This document shows, piece after piece, positions 8,175-17,121 of a stretch of 64,000 bases of DNA (the stretch's first letter is position 1; each line of letters begins with the position of its first letter). Under the pieces are notes generated by a model that ran no database searches, had not been told where the DNA came from, and was given only the letters and a program-made list of their open reading frames with translations. Where the stretch lies: assembly GCF_000755145.1 (NCBI RefSeq), contig NZ_CP009228.1, positions 865,827 through 929,826 on the forward strand. The letters run 5' to 3'. A program made the translations under genes and the position numbers. This stretch comes from Treponema putidum. Lineage in GTDB: Bacteria > Spirochaetota > Spirochaetia > Treponematales > Treponemataceae.

Positions 8175-8322
8175 ATGAAAAACTATTCATATAAATTCTC
8201 TGTATGACCTCAAGCTGATTTTACGGCAAGTGTTGCCTAAAGTTGGTAAATCTGATTTAAAACACTTAAAATTTATATCAAAGAATTCCCCTGTTTATAA
8301 CTATGAAGTCTTACGCACTTGA
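8175..8322 (+). pseudogene. Small gene of about 48 codons, frameshifted in an A5 run
   Basis: A strong AAGGAGG site precedes the ATG at 8175. The annotated frame stops after ten codons, at TGA 8205-8207. Removing one A from the AAAAA run right after the ATG gives MKTIHINSLYDLKLILRQVL and onward, open for 48 residues to TGA at 8320-8322. The restored product is basic and helical and I do not recognise it. As it stands the ribosome would make the decapeptide MKNYSYKFSV, which may instead be a leader peptide for the operon. The good promoter and ribosome binding site argue that something here was, or is, translated. Confidence 0.5.
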
Positions 8323-8393
8323 GTTTTAATAGCCGTGAATTTGTAAAAAAGACTACAAAATATTTATTCTTTTGCAAAAAGGAGCCTTATTTT

Positions 8394-9473
8394 ATGTACA
8401 AAGAATTTAAAGATGAAATGACGCCGAAAGAAAGGATGGAGGCTTTTGCTTCCCATAAGCCGATTGATAGGCTGCCGGTTGTGCCGGATATGGGGGTTAC
8501 GATGGCAGGCTTTACCGGCCATACGACTAATGATTATTATACCAGCTCCGATGTAATGGCGGAAACGGAAGTCGCTTTGTTTAAGCGTTTCAGACATGAA
8601 GGTGTAGGTATTTCCACAACGCTTCGCGGAATGGCGGAAGCGATGGGTTCCGTATTAAATTATCCATACGATAATATAACCAATTTAAAAGAACCGGTAG
8701 TAAAAACAGAAGAAGACATAGATAAACTGAAACCGGTTAATCCGAATAAAGACGGTAAACTCCCTATTCTTTTGGAGGCGCTCTGTAAAATACGCGATAA
8801 AATCGGAGACGTTGCCGATATAGGGGCATCAATGACCGCTCCGTTTACGGTTGCTGCTTCCGTACTTGGCACTGAAGTGCTTTTACGCTGGATCATCAAA
8901 AAACCCGAAGCCCTGCACCATCTTATGAAAATTATTACAGCAAATAACCGTGAATATATAAAGGCCTTAGGTAAATTAGGATTCGGTACGGGATTTTGCG
9001 ACCCCGTTTCTTCTTCCAGCATTTTAAAATTAGAACAGTATAGAGAATTTTCTCTTCCGTATTTTAAAGAAAATGTTCAAGACGTAATAAAATATTGCGG
9101 TTCACATCCTACCGTACATATCTGCGGTAAATCCCGCGAATTGTGGGAAGATGTAATGAAAACAGGCATCGGAAATTTTTCGATTGATAATTGCGAAGAC
9201 CTTGAAGAAGCAAAAGCGGTTATGGGACACAAAGTAATGATTACCGGAAACGTTCCGCCGGTTGATGTTATGTATTTGGGGAACGAAGAAGACATACGCA
9301 AATCGGTTAGAGATTGTGTAAAAAAATGCTGGGATAATACATGCGGATATATTCTTTCAACCGGCTGTCAAATTCCGAAGGGAACCAAAATTGAAAACAT
9401 AGATGCCTTTATGAAGTGGGGGCGTTATTACGCTCATATGCCGATAGATAAGAACAGGTTTGATGAAGATTAG
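8394..9473 (+). CDS. UroD-fold methylcobamide methyltransferase (MtaA/MtbA-like)
   Basis: 359 residues from the ATG at 8394, chosen for the GGAG 9 nt upstream; a longer frame from TTG at 8319 has no ribosome site. It has the uroporphyrinogen-decarboxylase fold used by methyltransferases: an N-terminal MTPKERMEAFASHKPIDRLP, then VHICGK near residue 243 (His-x-Cys zinc ligands) and STGCQIPKGT near residue 323 (third zinc ligand). This zinc site binds and activates a thiol or similar methyl acceptor or donor. With the corrinoid protein at 13065 it should move methyl groups to or from cobalamin. First clear gene of a five-gene operon with overlapping ends. The substrate is unknown. Confidence 0.85.
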   Translation: MYKEFKDEMTPKERMEAFASHKPIDRLPVVPDMGVTMAGFTGHTTNDYYTSSDVMAETEVALFKRFRHEGVGISTTLRGMAEAMGSVLNYPYDNITNLKEPVVKTEEDIDKLKPVNPNKDGKLPILLEALCKIRDKIGDVADIGASMTAPFTVAASVLGTEVLLRWIIKKPEALHHLMKIITANNREYIKALGKLGFGTGFCDPVSSSSILKLEQYREFSLPYFKENVQDVIKYCGSHPTVHICGKSRELWEDVMKTGIGNFSIDNCEDLEEAKAVMGHKVMITGNVPPVDVMYLGNEEDIRKSVRDCVKKCWDNTCGYILSTGCQIPKGTKIENIDAFMKWGRYYAHMPIDKNRFDED

Positions 9474-10299
9474 AAATTATATTTGCAACTATAAAGACGG
9501 CAAAACAAACGATCCTCTCGAAGATAAAATTGATGTGTCAACAATTTTTTCTGATGTGAATTCTTATAAAAAGGCGGCCGAATATTTATCAAAAAACAAT
9601 CCCTTTGTTTTTTTCCCCATTACAAATACGCTTGAAGCCGAATTGCAAGGTGCTTTGATAAATGAAAACAGCCTCATACGGGTAAAAAATCCTATTATAA
9701 CGGATGTCGAAGAATTATTTTCTTTAAAAGAATTCGACTATACCGTTCCTCATTATAAAATAATGACGGAGTGTTTTGACTCTGAATACGATAAACCTCT
9801 CGCATATGAGATGACCGGTTTTTACACGTTTTTATCATTTATCATTCCCGCTGAAAAAATATTCAGAGCCTTTAGAAAAAATCCCGAAACTGAAAAAGCT
9901 CTTGCAGACCTTTTTTTAAAAAATTATTTTTCTTTTATAAAAGCATTAAATTGCTTTAATATAAGACTTATTTCCCTTGCAGACCCGGCCGCCTCCGTTG
10001 ATATTATAGGCCCGGCTGCTTTGGAAAGAACAATCAATAATTTTTACGCGCCCTTACTCGATTATATTTTATGTAATACAAAGTTTTCAATTTACCTTTG
10101 TCCGAAATTAAGTTTAGCAATGGAGGACTTAGGTTTTTTAAAGGGACAAACGATAGAGATAGGCAAAAAAAATGTTCAAGATGCAATTAAGGATTTGGCG
10201 GCCGAAAAAAAAATATTTGGAAATATATGTATCAATTTAAAGACCGAAATAAACAGAATAAAACTTTTTGGGTTTATAAAAGGAGAAACGGATGAATAA
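9463..10299 (+). CDS. Divergent UroD-like protein lacking the zinc-ligand histidine
   Basis: 278 residues. The ATG at 9463 overlaps the previous gene by 11 nt. Alignment by eye with its neighbours shows the same landmarks: a SLADPAASVDIIGPAALE block matches SDPSGTGEILGP in the 10292 product, and an FSIYLCP segment sits where they have VHICG, so His is replaced by Tyr. The third-ligand cysteine region reads FGNICINLK. The UroD fold probably persists while zinc-dependent chemistry is weakened or lost. It may be a non-catalytic partner subunit. This assignment is inference from within-operon similarity. Confidence 0.6.
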   Translation: MKIRNYICNYKDGKTNDPLEDKIDVSTIFSDVNSYKKAAEYLSKNNPFVFFPITNTLEAELQGALINENSLIRVKNPIITDVEELFSLKEFDYTVPHYKIMTECFDSEYDKPLAYEMTGFYTFLSFIIPAEKIFRAFRKNPETEKALADLFLKNYFSFIKALNCFNIRLISLADPAASVDIIGPAALERTINNFYAPLLDYILCNTKFSIYLCPKLSLAMEDLGFLKGQTIEIGKKNVQDAIKDLAAEKKIFGNICINLKTEINRIKLFGFIKGETDE

Positions 10300-11314
10300 A
10301 AAAGAGCGACTTCTTGCTATTTTAAACGGAAATAAAACAGATCGGCCGCCCGTCATTTGTCCCGGCGGTATGATGAATCCTTGTGTTACGGAATTAATTA
10401 AAAAATATAATATCGATTTTAAAAAAGCCAACTCCGACGGAAAAACTATGGCGGCTCTTTCAAAACTGGTTGTCGAAGAAAATCTTTTTGAAAACTATGC
10501 CGTTCCATTTTGTATGAGCATAGAAGCCGAAGCTATGGGAGCCGAATGCGACATCGGTTCGGATACCTGCGAACCTCATATAAAAGCATATGCTGCCGAT
10601 GGAATGGAGTTGACAAATTTTCACAAAATAAATTTTACTGAAGGAAGACCTAAGGCTGTATTGGAAGCCGTTTCTATTTTAAAAAACGACAACATTCCCG
10701 TAATAGGAAATGTTCCAGGGCCTTTTTCCGTAGGAACAAGCATCGTAGATCCTTTAAAAGTTTATCCGGCATTAAAAAAAGATAAAGAGACCGCTCATAC
10801 CTTTTTTGATTTTATCAGCTCAGAAGTAGGACATTTTGCTCTTGAGCAGACAAGACGGGGTGCCGACCTGATTACTATTTCGGATCCGAGCGGTACGGGA
10901 GAAATATTGGGACCGAAGTATTTTGAAGAATATATGGTAACCTATATGAATAAAATGATTTCGATAATTAGAACCGATAAAAATATTCCGGTTATTGTTC
11001 ATATATGCGGTCAAATGAAAAAAGTATTCGGCCTTTTAGCTAAAATAAATGCCGACGCTTTTTCTTTCGATGCAATCGTTTCGTTAAAAGAAGCAAAAGA
11101 AAAAATACAAAAACCTGTAATGGGAAACATAAGCACATATGCGCTGGAACATTCACGTCCTGAAGTTATAAAACAAATGGCTGTAAACAGGGTAAAGAAA
11201 AACATAGATATAATAGCTCCTGCTTGCGGGCTAGGTATGAATTCAAAACTTGAAAACATAAAAAATATTTTAATAGGTGTGGAAAATGCCGAAAGCAGTG
11301 ATTCAAATAAATAA
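10292..11314 (+). CDS. UroD-fold corrinoid methyltransferase (MtbA-like)
   Basis: 340 residues. The ATG overlaps the previous stop by 8 nt and is preceded by AAGGAG. It begins MNKKERLLAILNGNKTDRPP, a classic MtaA/MtbA/UroD start, and has ITISDPSGTGEILGPKYFEE in the middle, VHICGQ near residue 237 and APACGLG near residue 312, so all three zinc ligands are present. Family members transfer methyl groups between a corrinoid protein and a thiol acceptor such as coenzyme M; the acceptor in this bacterium is not known. It is distinct enough from the 8394 product that the two could act at opposite ends of one transfer. Confidence 0.85.
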   Translation: MNKKERLLAILNGNKTDRPPVICPGGMMNPCVTELIKKYNIDFKKANSDGKTMAALSKLVVEENLFENYAVPFCMSIEAEAMGAECDIGSDTCEPHIKAYAADGMELTNFHKINFTEGRPKAVLEAVSILKNDNIPVIGNVPGPFSVGTSIVDPLKVYPALKKDKETAHTFFDFISSEVGHFALEQTRRGADLITISDPSGTGEILGPKYFEEYMVTYMNKMISIIRTDKNIPVIVHICGQMKKVFGLLAKINADAFSFDAIVSLKEAKEKIQKPVMGNISTYALEHSRPEVIKQMAVNRVKKNIDIIAPACGLGMNSKLENIKNILIGVENAESSDSNK

Positions 11315-13055
11315 TTTAAAAAAAGAAACCGATTACAGTTTAGGCGAAACTCTTTTGGAAATAATAAAGCACGAAAATATTTTTATCGATGCTCCATGCG
11401 GAGGCAAAGGAAAATGCGGTAAATGTAAAGTAAAATTTACGGGTGAAAACATTCCCCTTCTGCCGGAAGAAAAAGAATTAAATTTAAATTCATATCGTCT
11501 TGCCTGTATGATAAAACCTTCAAAAGACATTATCATTGAAGTTCCGCAGGAAGAAAAAGCGGAAGGTTTTTTAATAAGTGAAACACAGTTCGACAAAAGA
11601 ACGGAAGCGGCAATAAAAACGGTAACAAAAACAATAAAAGCTCCCGAAACACATGAAAATAAAAGCTGGCTTAATAAATACGAGGATGCCTTCGGCAAAA
11701 TTAATTTTGAAATCTTAAAATCCTTAAAAACGGTAAGCGGTAATTATACCGGTGTGTACTTAGATAAAAACTTAATTGCGATATTGGATGGCGATAAAAA
11801 TAAAAAGTATGCAATTGCAGCCGATATAGGAACAACTACGGTTGCAATGGTTTTAATCGATGTGGAAAATATGACGGTTTCTGCAAAACGTTCATTTATA
11901 AATCCGCAAATAGAATTCGGATCCGATGTTTTAACCCGCATCAGCGCAGCCCTTGAATCTGAACATAATCTTTTTAAAATGCAAGACCTCATTATAGCTG
12001 CGATAAAAAAAGCATCTTTTGAAATGATTGACGAACTGCAGATAAATCCCGATTTTATTTATGAAATAGTTTTTTCGGCAAATTCGGTTATGAATCATAT
12101 TCTTTTAGGAATAAATCCTCATGTTTTAGGAACGGCACCATATAAAAATGTTTTTGATAAAATGCTTAATTTTAAATCTTCCGAAATCGGTTTACATATA
12201 GGAGCACATACTCATGCTCTTATTATACCTTCGGTTTCATCGTACATCGGAGCGGACATTGTTTCGGGAATAAATTTTATTGAAATGGAAAAACTTAAAA
12301 CAAACACTCTTTTTATAGATATCGGAACAAATACCGAGCTTGTACTAAAACACGGCTCTTCTTTTTTTGCGACATCCTGTGCAGCAGGACCCGCTCTTGA
12401 GGGTATGAATATTACCTTCGGATCCCGCGCACAAAGCGGAGCCGTCGAAGACGTTAATTTTGATTTAATTTCGGGGAACATAAATTTAAAAGTAATAGGA
12501 AACACAGAACCCAAAACTATTTGCGGTTCGGGCATTCTTGCTTTAATACGCGAAAGTTTAAAGGCGAAACTTATCGATAAAAAAGGACGGCTGATTTCGT
12601 TGTCCTCTCTTGATGTGTCCGATGTGCGGAAAAAATTTTTATCGGATATAAATGGCGAAACGGTAATAAGGCTTTTTGATAAACTATATGTTTCAAAAAA
12701 AGATATACGCAACATCCAGCTTTCCAAAACGGCAATTCTTTCAGGTATCAATATTTTACTGGATAAATTTAATTTAACCGCCTCACAACTGGATGAAATA
12801 ATTATTGCAGGGCAATTCGGTAATCATCTTACTGAAGACATGCTGATAAATACCGGCTTTCTTCCCCTAATAGCAAAAGAGAAATTTTCTTATATGAAAA
12901 ATACATCTTTAGACGGAGCGATAAGCGCGGTTTTAAATATAAACAAAAGAAATAACTTAATGAAGCTAAAAAATAAAATATTGTTTAGTGATTTAAGTTT
13001 AGATTCTAAGTATCAAAAATTTTTTATGGAAAGTTCTTACTTTCCCGATTTATAA
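11286..13055 (+). CDS. Corrinoid activation protein: 2Fe-2S ferredoxin plus ASKHA ATPase domain (RamA/DUF4445-like)
   Basis: 589 residues from ATG 11286; a GTG 9 nt upstream is possible. Residues 1-90 form a plant-type 2Fe-2S domain with DAPCGGKGKCGKC and a fourth cysteine in RLACMIKP. From about 175 an ASKHA ATP-binding domain follows (AADIGTTTVAMVLID, then FIDIGTNTELVL, CGSGILALIRE, IIAGQFGNHL). Proteins of this layout spend ATP to reduce inactive Co(II) corrinoid to Co(I), restarting methyl transfer after oxidation. Its place between methyltransferase and corrinoid-protein genes fits that role exactly. It overlaps the upstream gene by 29 nt. Confidence 0.9.
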   Translation: MPKAVIQINNLKKETDYSLGETLLEIIKHENIFIDAPCGGKGKCGKCKVKFTGENIPLLPEEKELNLNSYRLACMIKPSKDIIIEVPQEEKAEGFLISETQFDKRTEAAIKTVTKTIKAPETHENKSWLNKYEDAFGKINFEILKSLKTVSGNYTGVYLDKNLIAILDGDKNKKYAIAADIGTTTVAMVLIDVENMTVSAKRSFINPQIEFGSDVLTRISAALESEHNLFKMQDLIIAAIKKASFEMIDELQINPDFIYEIVFSANSVMNHILLGINPHVLGTAPYKNVFDKMLNFKSSEIGLHIGAHTHALIIPSVSSYIGADIVSGINFIEMEKLKTNTLFIDIGTNTELVLKHGSSFFATSCAAGPALEGMNITFGSRAQSGAVEDVNFDLISGNINLKVIGNTEPKTICGSGILALIRESLKAKLIDKKGRLISLSSLDVSDVRKKFLSDINGETVIRLFDKLYVSKKDIRNIQLSKTAILSGINILLDKFNLTASQLDEIIIAGQFGNHLTEDMLINTGFLPLIAKEKFSYMKNTSLDGAISAVLNINKRNNLMKLKNKILFSDLSLDSKYQKFFMESSYFPDL

Positions 13056-13064
13056 GGAGCCGGT

Positions 13065-13709
13065 ATGGAAAAAATCGAGTATTTACAAAAACTTTCGGAT
13101 TATGTATTCGAATATGAAGATGAAAAAATTGCACAAGTTGCAAAGGATTATCTTAACGAAGGCTATCCCGCCCTCGATGCAATTATGGATGGACTTGTAG
13201 ATGGAATGAAGCGTGCAGGTGATATGTTTCAAAAAGACGAATATTTTGTTACCGATATTTTGCTTTGTTCCGATGCAATGGAAAATGCGCTTGAGGTTTT
13301 GCGGCCATGCTTGGAAAAGAAGGATATGAGTTCCGGCCATAAAATCGTTATGGGTGTAATCGAGGGAGACACTCATGATATCGGAAAAAATCTTGTAAAA
13401 ACGATGCTTCAAACAGAGGGGTTTGAAGTTATCGATTTGGGAAGAGATGTTCCGGTCAATGATTTTGTAGATACGGCCGTCAAAGAAAATGCCGAGATAA
13501 TTGCAATGTCTACTTTAATGACGACTACAATGCCCAATATGCGCCGTGTAATCGAAAAATTAGAAAACGAAAATATGCGCAGCAAGTTTAAAATAATGAT
13601 TGGCGGCGGCCCGATTTCTCAAAACTTTGCAGACAAAATAAAAGCTGACGGATATTCCAAGGATGCCGTCGAAGCGGTAAAACTTGCAAAACGATTGGTT
13701 AATATTTAG
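13065..13709 (+). CDS. Methyltransferase corrinoid protein (MtbC/MttC-like)
   Basis: 214 residues, the usual length. An N-terminal four-helix cap (1-85) precedes the B12-binding domain, with the cobalt-ligand motif GDTHDIGKNL near residue 104, then GRDVP, a conserved Ser/Thr segment (MSTLMTTTM) and GGGPI near residue 180. The His of DxHxxG replaces the lower cobalamin ligand. Such proteins carry the methyl group between a substrate-specific methyltransferase and a second methyltransferase. AAGGAG lies 6 nt before the ATG, 9 nt after the activator gene. It ends the operon. Confidence 0.95.
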   Translation: MEKIEYLQKLSDYVFEYEDEKIAQVAKDYLNEGYPALDAIMDGLVDGMKRAGDMFQKDEYFVTDILLCSDAMENALEVLRPCLEKKDMSSGHKIVMGVIEGDTHDIGKNLVKTMLQTEGFEVIDLGRDVPVNDFVDTAVKENAEIIAMSTLMTTTMPNMRRVIEKLENENMRSKFKIMIGGGPISQNFADKIKADGYSKDAVEAVKLAKRLVNI

Positions 13710-13842
13710 CAGCTCCATTGGATAATTGAACAAAGTATGAACTTTGGAAGATATTAATATAAATTTCTTCCCCTATTGTAATTTTCTTTAACAAGTGATA
13801 AAGTGAATTAAGTGAAGTTTTTACATTCTTTTTGGAGGCAAA

Positions 13843-15099
13843 ATGAATTATCTTGAATCGAATAACCTCGCAATTATTGCTTGTCCGGGGGGTGAAGAGT
13901 TTGCAGATTTAACGATTAAGAATTTGAAGCATATCTATGCCCGTAAGTTATATCAGCAAAGCGAAAAGTTAGCAAAGAGGTACAATACCTCCGGTGAAGA
14001 TATGATTCAAAAGTTTAACTTTTATAACGATTTGTTTTCAAGCAGGATGTCTGTAAACAAGGATACAAATAAAATCCATGTACCCAAATTCAAGGTGGAT
14101 GCCCGTTTTACATATTTTATGAACGGCGAGTTTAAAACAGAGCTCTTAGAGACAGTCCGAGGAAAAGATGTTTATATTTTTCAGGATGTTGAAAACAAGC
14201 AGGAAATTACCATAAATGAAGGCAAAAACAAGGAAATCTTTTCAGTAAACGATCATCTTATGTCCCTCATCGTAACAATTGATGCCGTCCGCCACGCAGG
14301 GGCAGGGAGAATATCTTTAGTTCTTCCGGTTTATCCTTACAGCCGTCAGCATAAAAAGAAAGGAAGAGAGGGCTTAACTGCCAGCTTACTTGGGCATATT
14401 TATGAAGACCTAGATGTAGAGCAGGTTATTACCCTTGATATTCACTCCCGCGAAATTGAAAACTCATTCCATTCTGCACGCTTACAAAATCTTCATGCAA
14501 GTTATCAGATTATTAGGGAGCTTACAAGAATACTCGATTTAAGTGCCGACTCTAAAGAAGAATTCGTAGTTGTTTCTCCCGATTCAGGAGCTGTTGACCG
14601 GAATAAATTCTATTCTTCAGGCTTGCAAAAGCCTCTTGCCATGATTTATAAGGAGAGAGATTATTCCATAGTTACCCAAAATGCAAAGCAATCAAATATC
14701 ATAAGCATAAAACTTTTAGGAGATGTTGAAGGAAAAAATGCCTTCCTCGCTGATGATATGTTGGGCACGGGCGGGACTCTTTTAAAAGCTATGGAGTTTT
14801 TGAAGAGCAAGGGGGCAAAAAAGGTTATAGCCGCCGTAAGTCTTCCCTTTTTTACAGGAGACGCCATTCAGCAATTCGATGAAGCCTATTCCAAGGGGCT
14901 TTTTTATAGGGTCATAGGAACAAATGCCGTCTATCATACCGAGCTAAAGCAAAAAGAGTGGTATATTGAAACCGACGTATCGGGGCTATTTGCTCAGGTT
15001 ATTACCCGTCTGCACGAAAACCTTTCCCTTTCGAGCCTTCTCGATAATAGAGATATTATCGAAAAATTACTCAAAAACGCTGCAATGCCTAAAAAATAG
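13843..15099 (+). CDS. prs: Ribose-phosphate pyrophosphokinase (PRPP synthetase), long form
   Basis: 418 residues, about 100 longer than the common bacterial enzyme. The PRPP-binding loop reads FLADDMLGTGGTLLKAMEFL (near residues 303-322). The nucleotide and catalytic segments LPVYPYSRQHKK (near residue 165) and VITLDIHSREIE (near 198) are also present. It makes PRPP from ribose 5-phosphate and ATP for nucleotide, His and Trp synthesis. The extra length is at the N-terminus and in an insertion near residues 60-130. TTGGAGG precedes the ATG. The 133-bp gap before it has only weak promoter-like sequence (TTGAAC near 13736), so the promoter is uncertain. Confidence 0.9.
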   Translation: MNYLESNNLAIIACPGGEEFADLTIKNLKHIYARKLYQQSEKLAKRYNTSGEDMIQKFNFYNDLFSSRMSVNKDTNKIHVPKFKVDARFTYFMNGEFKTELLETVRGKDVYIFQDVENKQEITINEGKNKEIFSVNDHLMSLIVTIDAVRHAGAGRISLVLPVYPYSRQHKKKGREGLTASLLGHIYEDLDVEQVITLDIHSREIENSFHSARLQNLHASYQIIRELTRILDLSADSKEEFVVVSPDSGAVDRNKFYSSGLQKPLAMIYKERDYSIVTQNAKQSNIISIKLLGDVEGKNAFLADDMLGTGGTLLKAMEFLKSKGAKKVIAAVSLPFFTGDAIQQFDEAYSKGLFYRVIGTNAVYHTELKQKEWYIETDVSGLFAQVITRLHENLSLSSLLDNRDIIEKLLKNAAMPKK

Positions 15100-15136
15100 A
15101 AAAAACAATTATGTGTTCTATCTGATACGGTATTTG

Positions 15137-15190
15137 TATCTTGATTGGTAAGAGCATTATATCTGCCTTTTATCCTTTCCAATCAAGATA
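15137..15190. terminator. Inverted repeat between convergent prs and the ABC exporter
   Basis: TATCTTGATTGG (15137-15148) and CCAATCAAGATA (15179-15190) are perfect 12-bp arms around a 30-nt loop, placed between two convergent genes. It probably serves both strands, although the T-tracts are short. Confidence 0.55.
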
Positions 15191-15213
15191 TTTCACAGTA
15201 TATTTTCAAAAAA

Positions 15214-17121
15214 TCATTCGAGCTCAAAAGCTCCGGTGTAAAGCCTGTAATACACTCCCTTTTTGGCGATGAGGCTTTCGTGGGTGCCGCGCTCGATAAT
15301 TTCACCGTGATCCAAGACCATGATAACGTCGGAATTCATAACGGTGGAAAGGCGGTGGGCGATGACGAATACGGTTCTGCCTTCCATTAGCCTGTCCATG
15401 CCTTTTTGGATGAGAGCTTCGGTTCTGGTGTCGATGGAAGATGTCGCTTCGTCCATAATCATGACGGGAGGGTCTGAGACTGCAGCACGGGCAATGGACA
15501 AAAGCTGCCGCTGTCCCTGCGAAAGAGAATTTTTATTTCCTTCAATTACGGTGTCATACCCGTGGGGCAGCATTGTAATAAAGTTATGCGCATTGGCGAG
15601 TTTTGCCGCTTCAATACATTGTTCATCGGTTGCGTCCAAGTTGCCGAAGCGGATATTTTCCATGATGGTGCCGGTAAATAAATTCACCTCTTGCAACACG
15701 ATGCCGAGCGAACGCCGCAGGTCTTCTTTCTTGATATGGGTAATCGGTATACCGTCATAAGTAATCGTGCCTTTATTTATATCATAAAAGCGGTTAATCA
15801 AATTGGTAATCGTCGTCTTGCCGGCACCTGTCGCCCCGACAAACGCAACCTTCTGTCCGCGCTCTGCGAAAAGGTTTATGTCCTTTAAGACTTTTTTATC
15901 GGGGATGTAGCCGAAATCGACATGTTCAAAAATCACCTTTCCGGTTAGCCGAGTCAGCGCAACACTGCCGTCTTCGCTTGTTTCCTTCCATGCCCAAAGG
16001 CCTGTGTGCTCCGCAGCTTCGGTCAGTGTACCTGATTCTTCACGTGCATTCACGAGGGTAACCGTACCGGCATCTTTTTCCGGTTCTTCATCCATCAATG
16101 CAAAAATCCTCGAGGCACCTGCAACGGCATTGATTACCGAGTTAAGCTGATTGGATAGCTGGGAAATCGGATTTGTAAAGCTCCGCGACAGCGTTAAAAA
16201 CGAAGCGATGGTTCCAAGCGTCAGCGTATTGATACCGGCGATAGTCGGGTTTGGTATTTTTGCAATTGCAAACCATGCTCCGAGAAGCGCAACAATCACA
16301 TACTGAAAATACCCCAGCGCATTCATAAAAGGCATGATGATATTCGCATAGGCGTTTGCCTTGGCCGCACTTTCTTGCCATGCGGCATTCTTTTCGCAGA
16401 ACTCCGCTTTTACCACCTCTTCCCGGCAGAACACCTTAATTACCTTCTGCCCGTTCATCATCTCTTCAACATAGCCGTTCAGCTGCCCAAGCGTGTCCTG
16501 CTGCCGGACAAAATAGAAACCGCTCTTTTTGGCGACAAACTTAATCACTTTTAAAATAGAAAAGATGGAAGCGACCACAATGACGGTGAGGTACACGCTC
16601 TGATACAGCATTGCAAAGAACACGGTAATAATCGTGCACACGGAAGAAACCAGCTGAGGCATCGACTGAGTAATCATTTGCCTGAGAGTGTCGGTATCGT
16701 TGGTGTAACGGCTCATAATATCGCCGTGAGTATGCGTGTCAAAATACCGTAGAGGGAAGCGCTGCATCTTAGAGAACATTTCATCGCGGATACGCTTTAG
16801 CGTCCTCTGTGCAACATTGATCATCAGACGGTTATAAATCCACGAACAAAGAACACCGGTTCCGTACACCGCACCCATAAAAATGAGCACGCGTAAAAGC
16901 CCTGTAAACACCGGTGTGCTTTGCGCAAGGAGAGGCGTAATATACCGATCAATCAATACTTGCAGGAATAGTGATGATGCAGCGGTTGCTCCCGCACTGA
17001 TAAGAATACAGACCGTAACAACCGCAAGGACGGTTTTATATTGTCTAAGATAGGAAAGAAGCCGTTTGACGGTAGGCATAGAAAGCTTCATTTCATGTTT
17101 TGTTGTGTGAGCTGGTTTCAT
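15214..17121 (-). CDS. ABC exporter half-transporter, catalytic-Glu subunit
   Basis: 635 residues: six membrane helices (about 30-335) and a C-terminal ATPase. Walker A is GATGAGKTT (near 432) and Walker B with catalytic Glu is VMIMDEATSSID (near 558), but the signature is LSQGQ, not LSGGQ (near 534). A loop between the membrane and ATPase domains (about 350-395) carries an extra acidic insertion. It overlaps the 17118 gene by 4 nt and surely pairs with it. In heterodimeric exporters a subunit with an altered signature and an intact Walker B is matched by one with the reverse. Substrate unknown; many relatives move drugs, lipids or peptides. Confidence 0.93.
   Translation of the reverse strand: MKPAHTTKHEMKLSMPTVKRLLSYLRQYKTVLAVVTVCILISAGATAASSLFLQVLIDRYITPLLAQSTPVFTGLLRVLIFMGAVYGTGVLCSWIYNRLMINVAQRTLKRIRDEMFSKMQRFPLRYFDTHTHGDIMSRYTNDTDTLRQMITQSMPQLVSSVCTIITVFFAMLYQSVYLTVIVVASIFSILKVIKFVAKKSGFYFVRQQDTLGQLNGYVEEMMNGQKVIKVFCREEVVKAEFCEKNAAWQESAAKANAYANIIMPFMNALGYFQYVIVALLGAWFAIAKIPNPTIAGINTLTLGTIASFLTLSRSFTNPISQLSNQLNSVINAVAGASRIFALMDEEPEKDAGTVTLVNAREESGTLTEAAEHTGLWAWKETSEDGSVALTRLTGKVIFEHVDFGYIPDKKVLKDINLFAERGQKVAFVGATGAGKTTITNLINRFYDINKGTITYDGIPITHIKKEDLRRSLGIVLQEVNLFTGTIMENIRFGNLDATDEQCIEAAKLANAHNFITMLPHGYDTVIEGNKNSLSQGQRQLLSIARAAVSDPPVMIMDEATSSIDTRTEALIQKGMDRLMEGRTVFVIAHRLSTVMNSDVIMVLDHGEIIERGTHESLIAKKGVYYRLYTGAFELE

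Noticed and set aside
8205-8207. Sec or Pyl recoding of the TGA in the small ORF at 8175
   Set aside because: The frame after the TGA closes again at 8238-8240 after 10 codons, while a one-base shift gives a longer protein. Pyrrolysine uses TAG, not TGA.
7982-8393. Cobalamin riboswitch before the corrinoid operon
   Set aside because: I looked for the B12-box type sequence and a large multi-stem fold and found neither.
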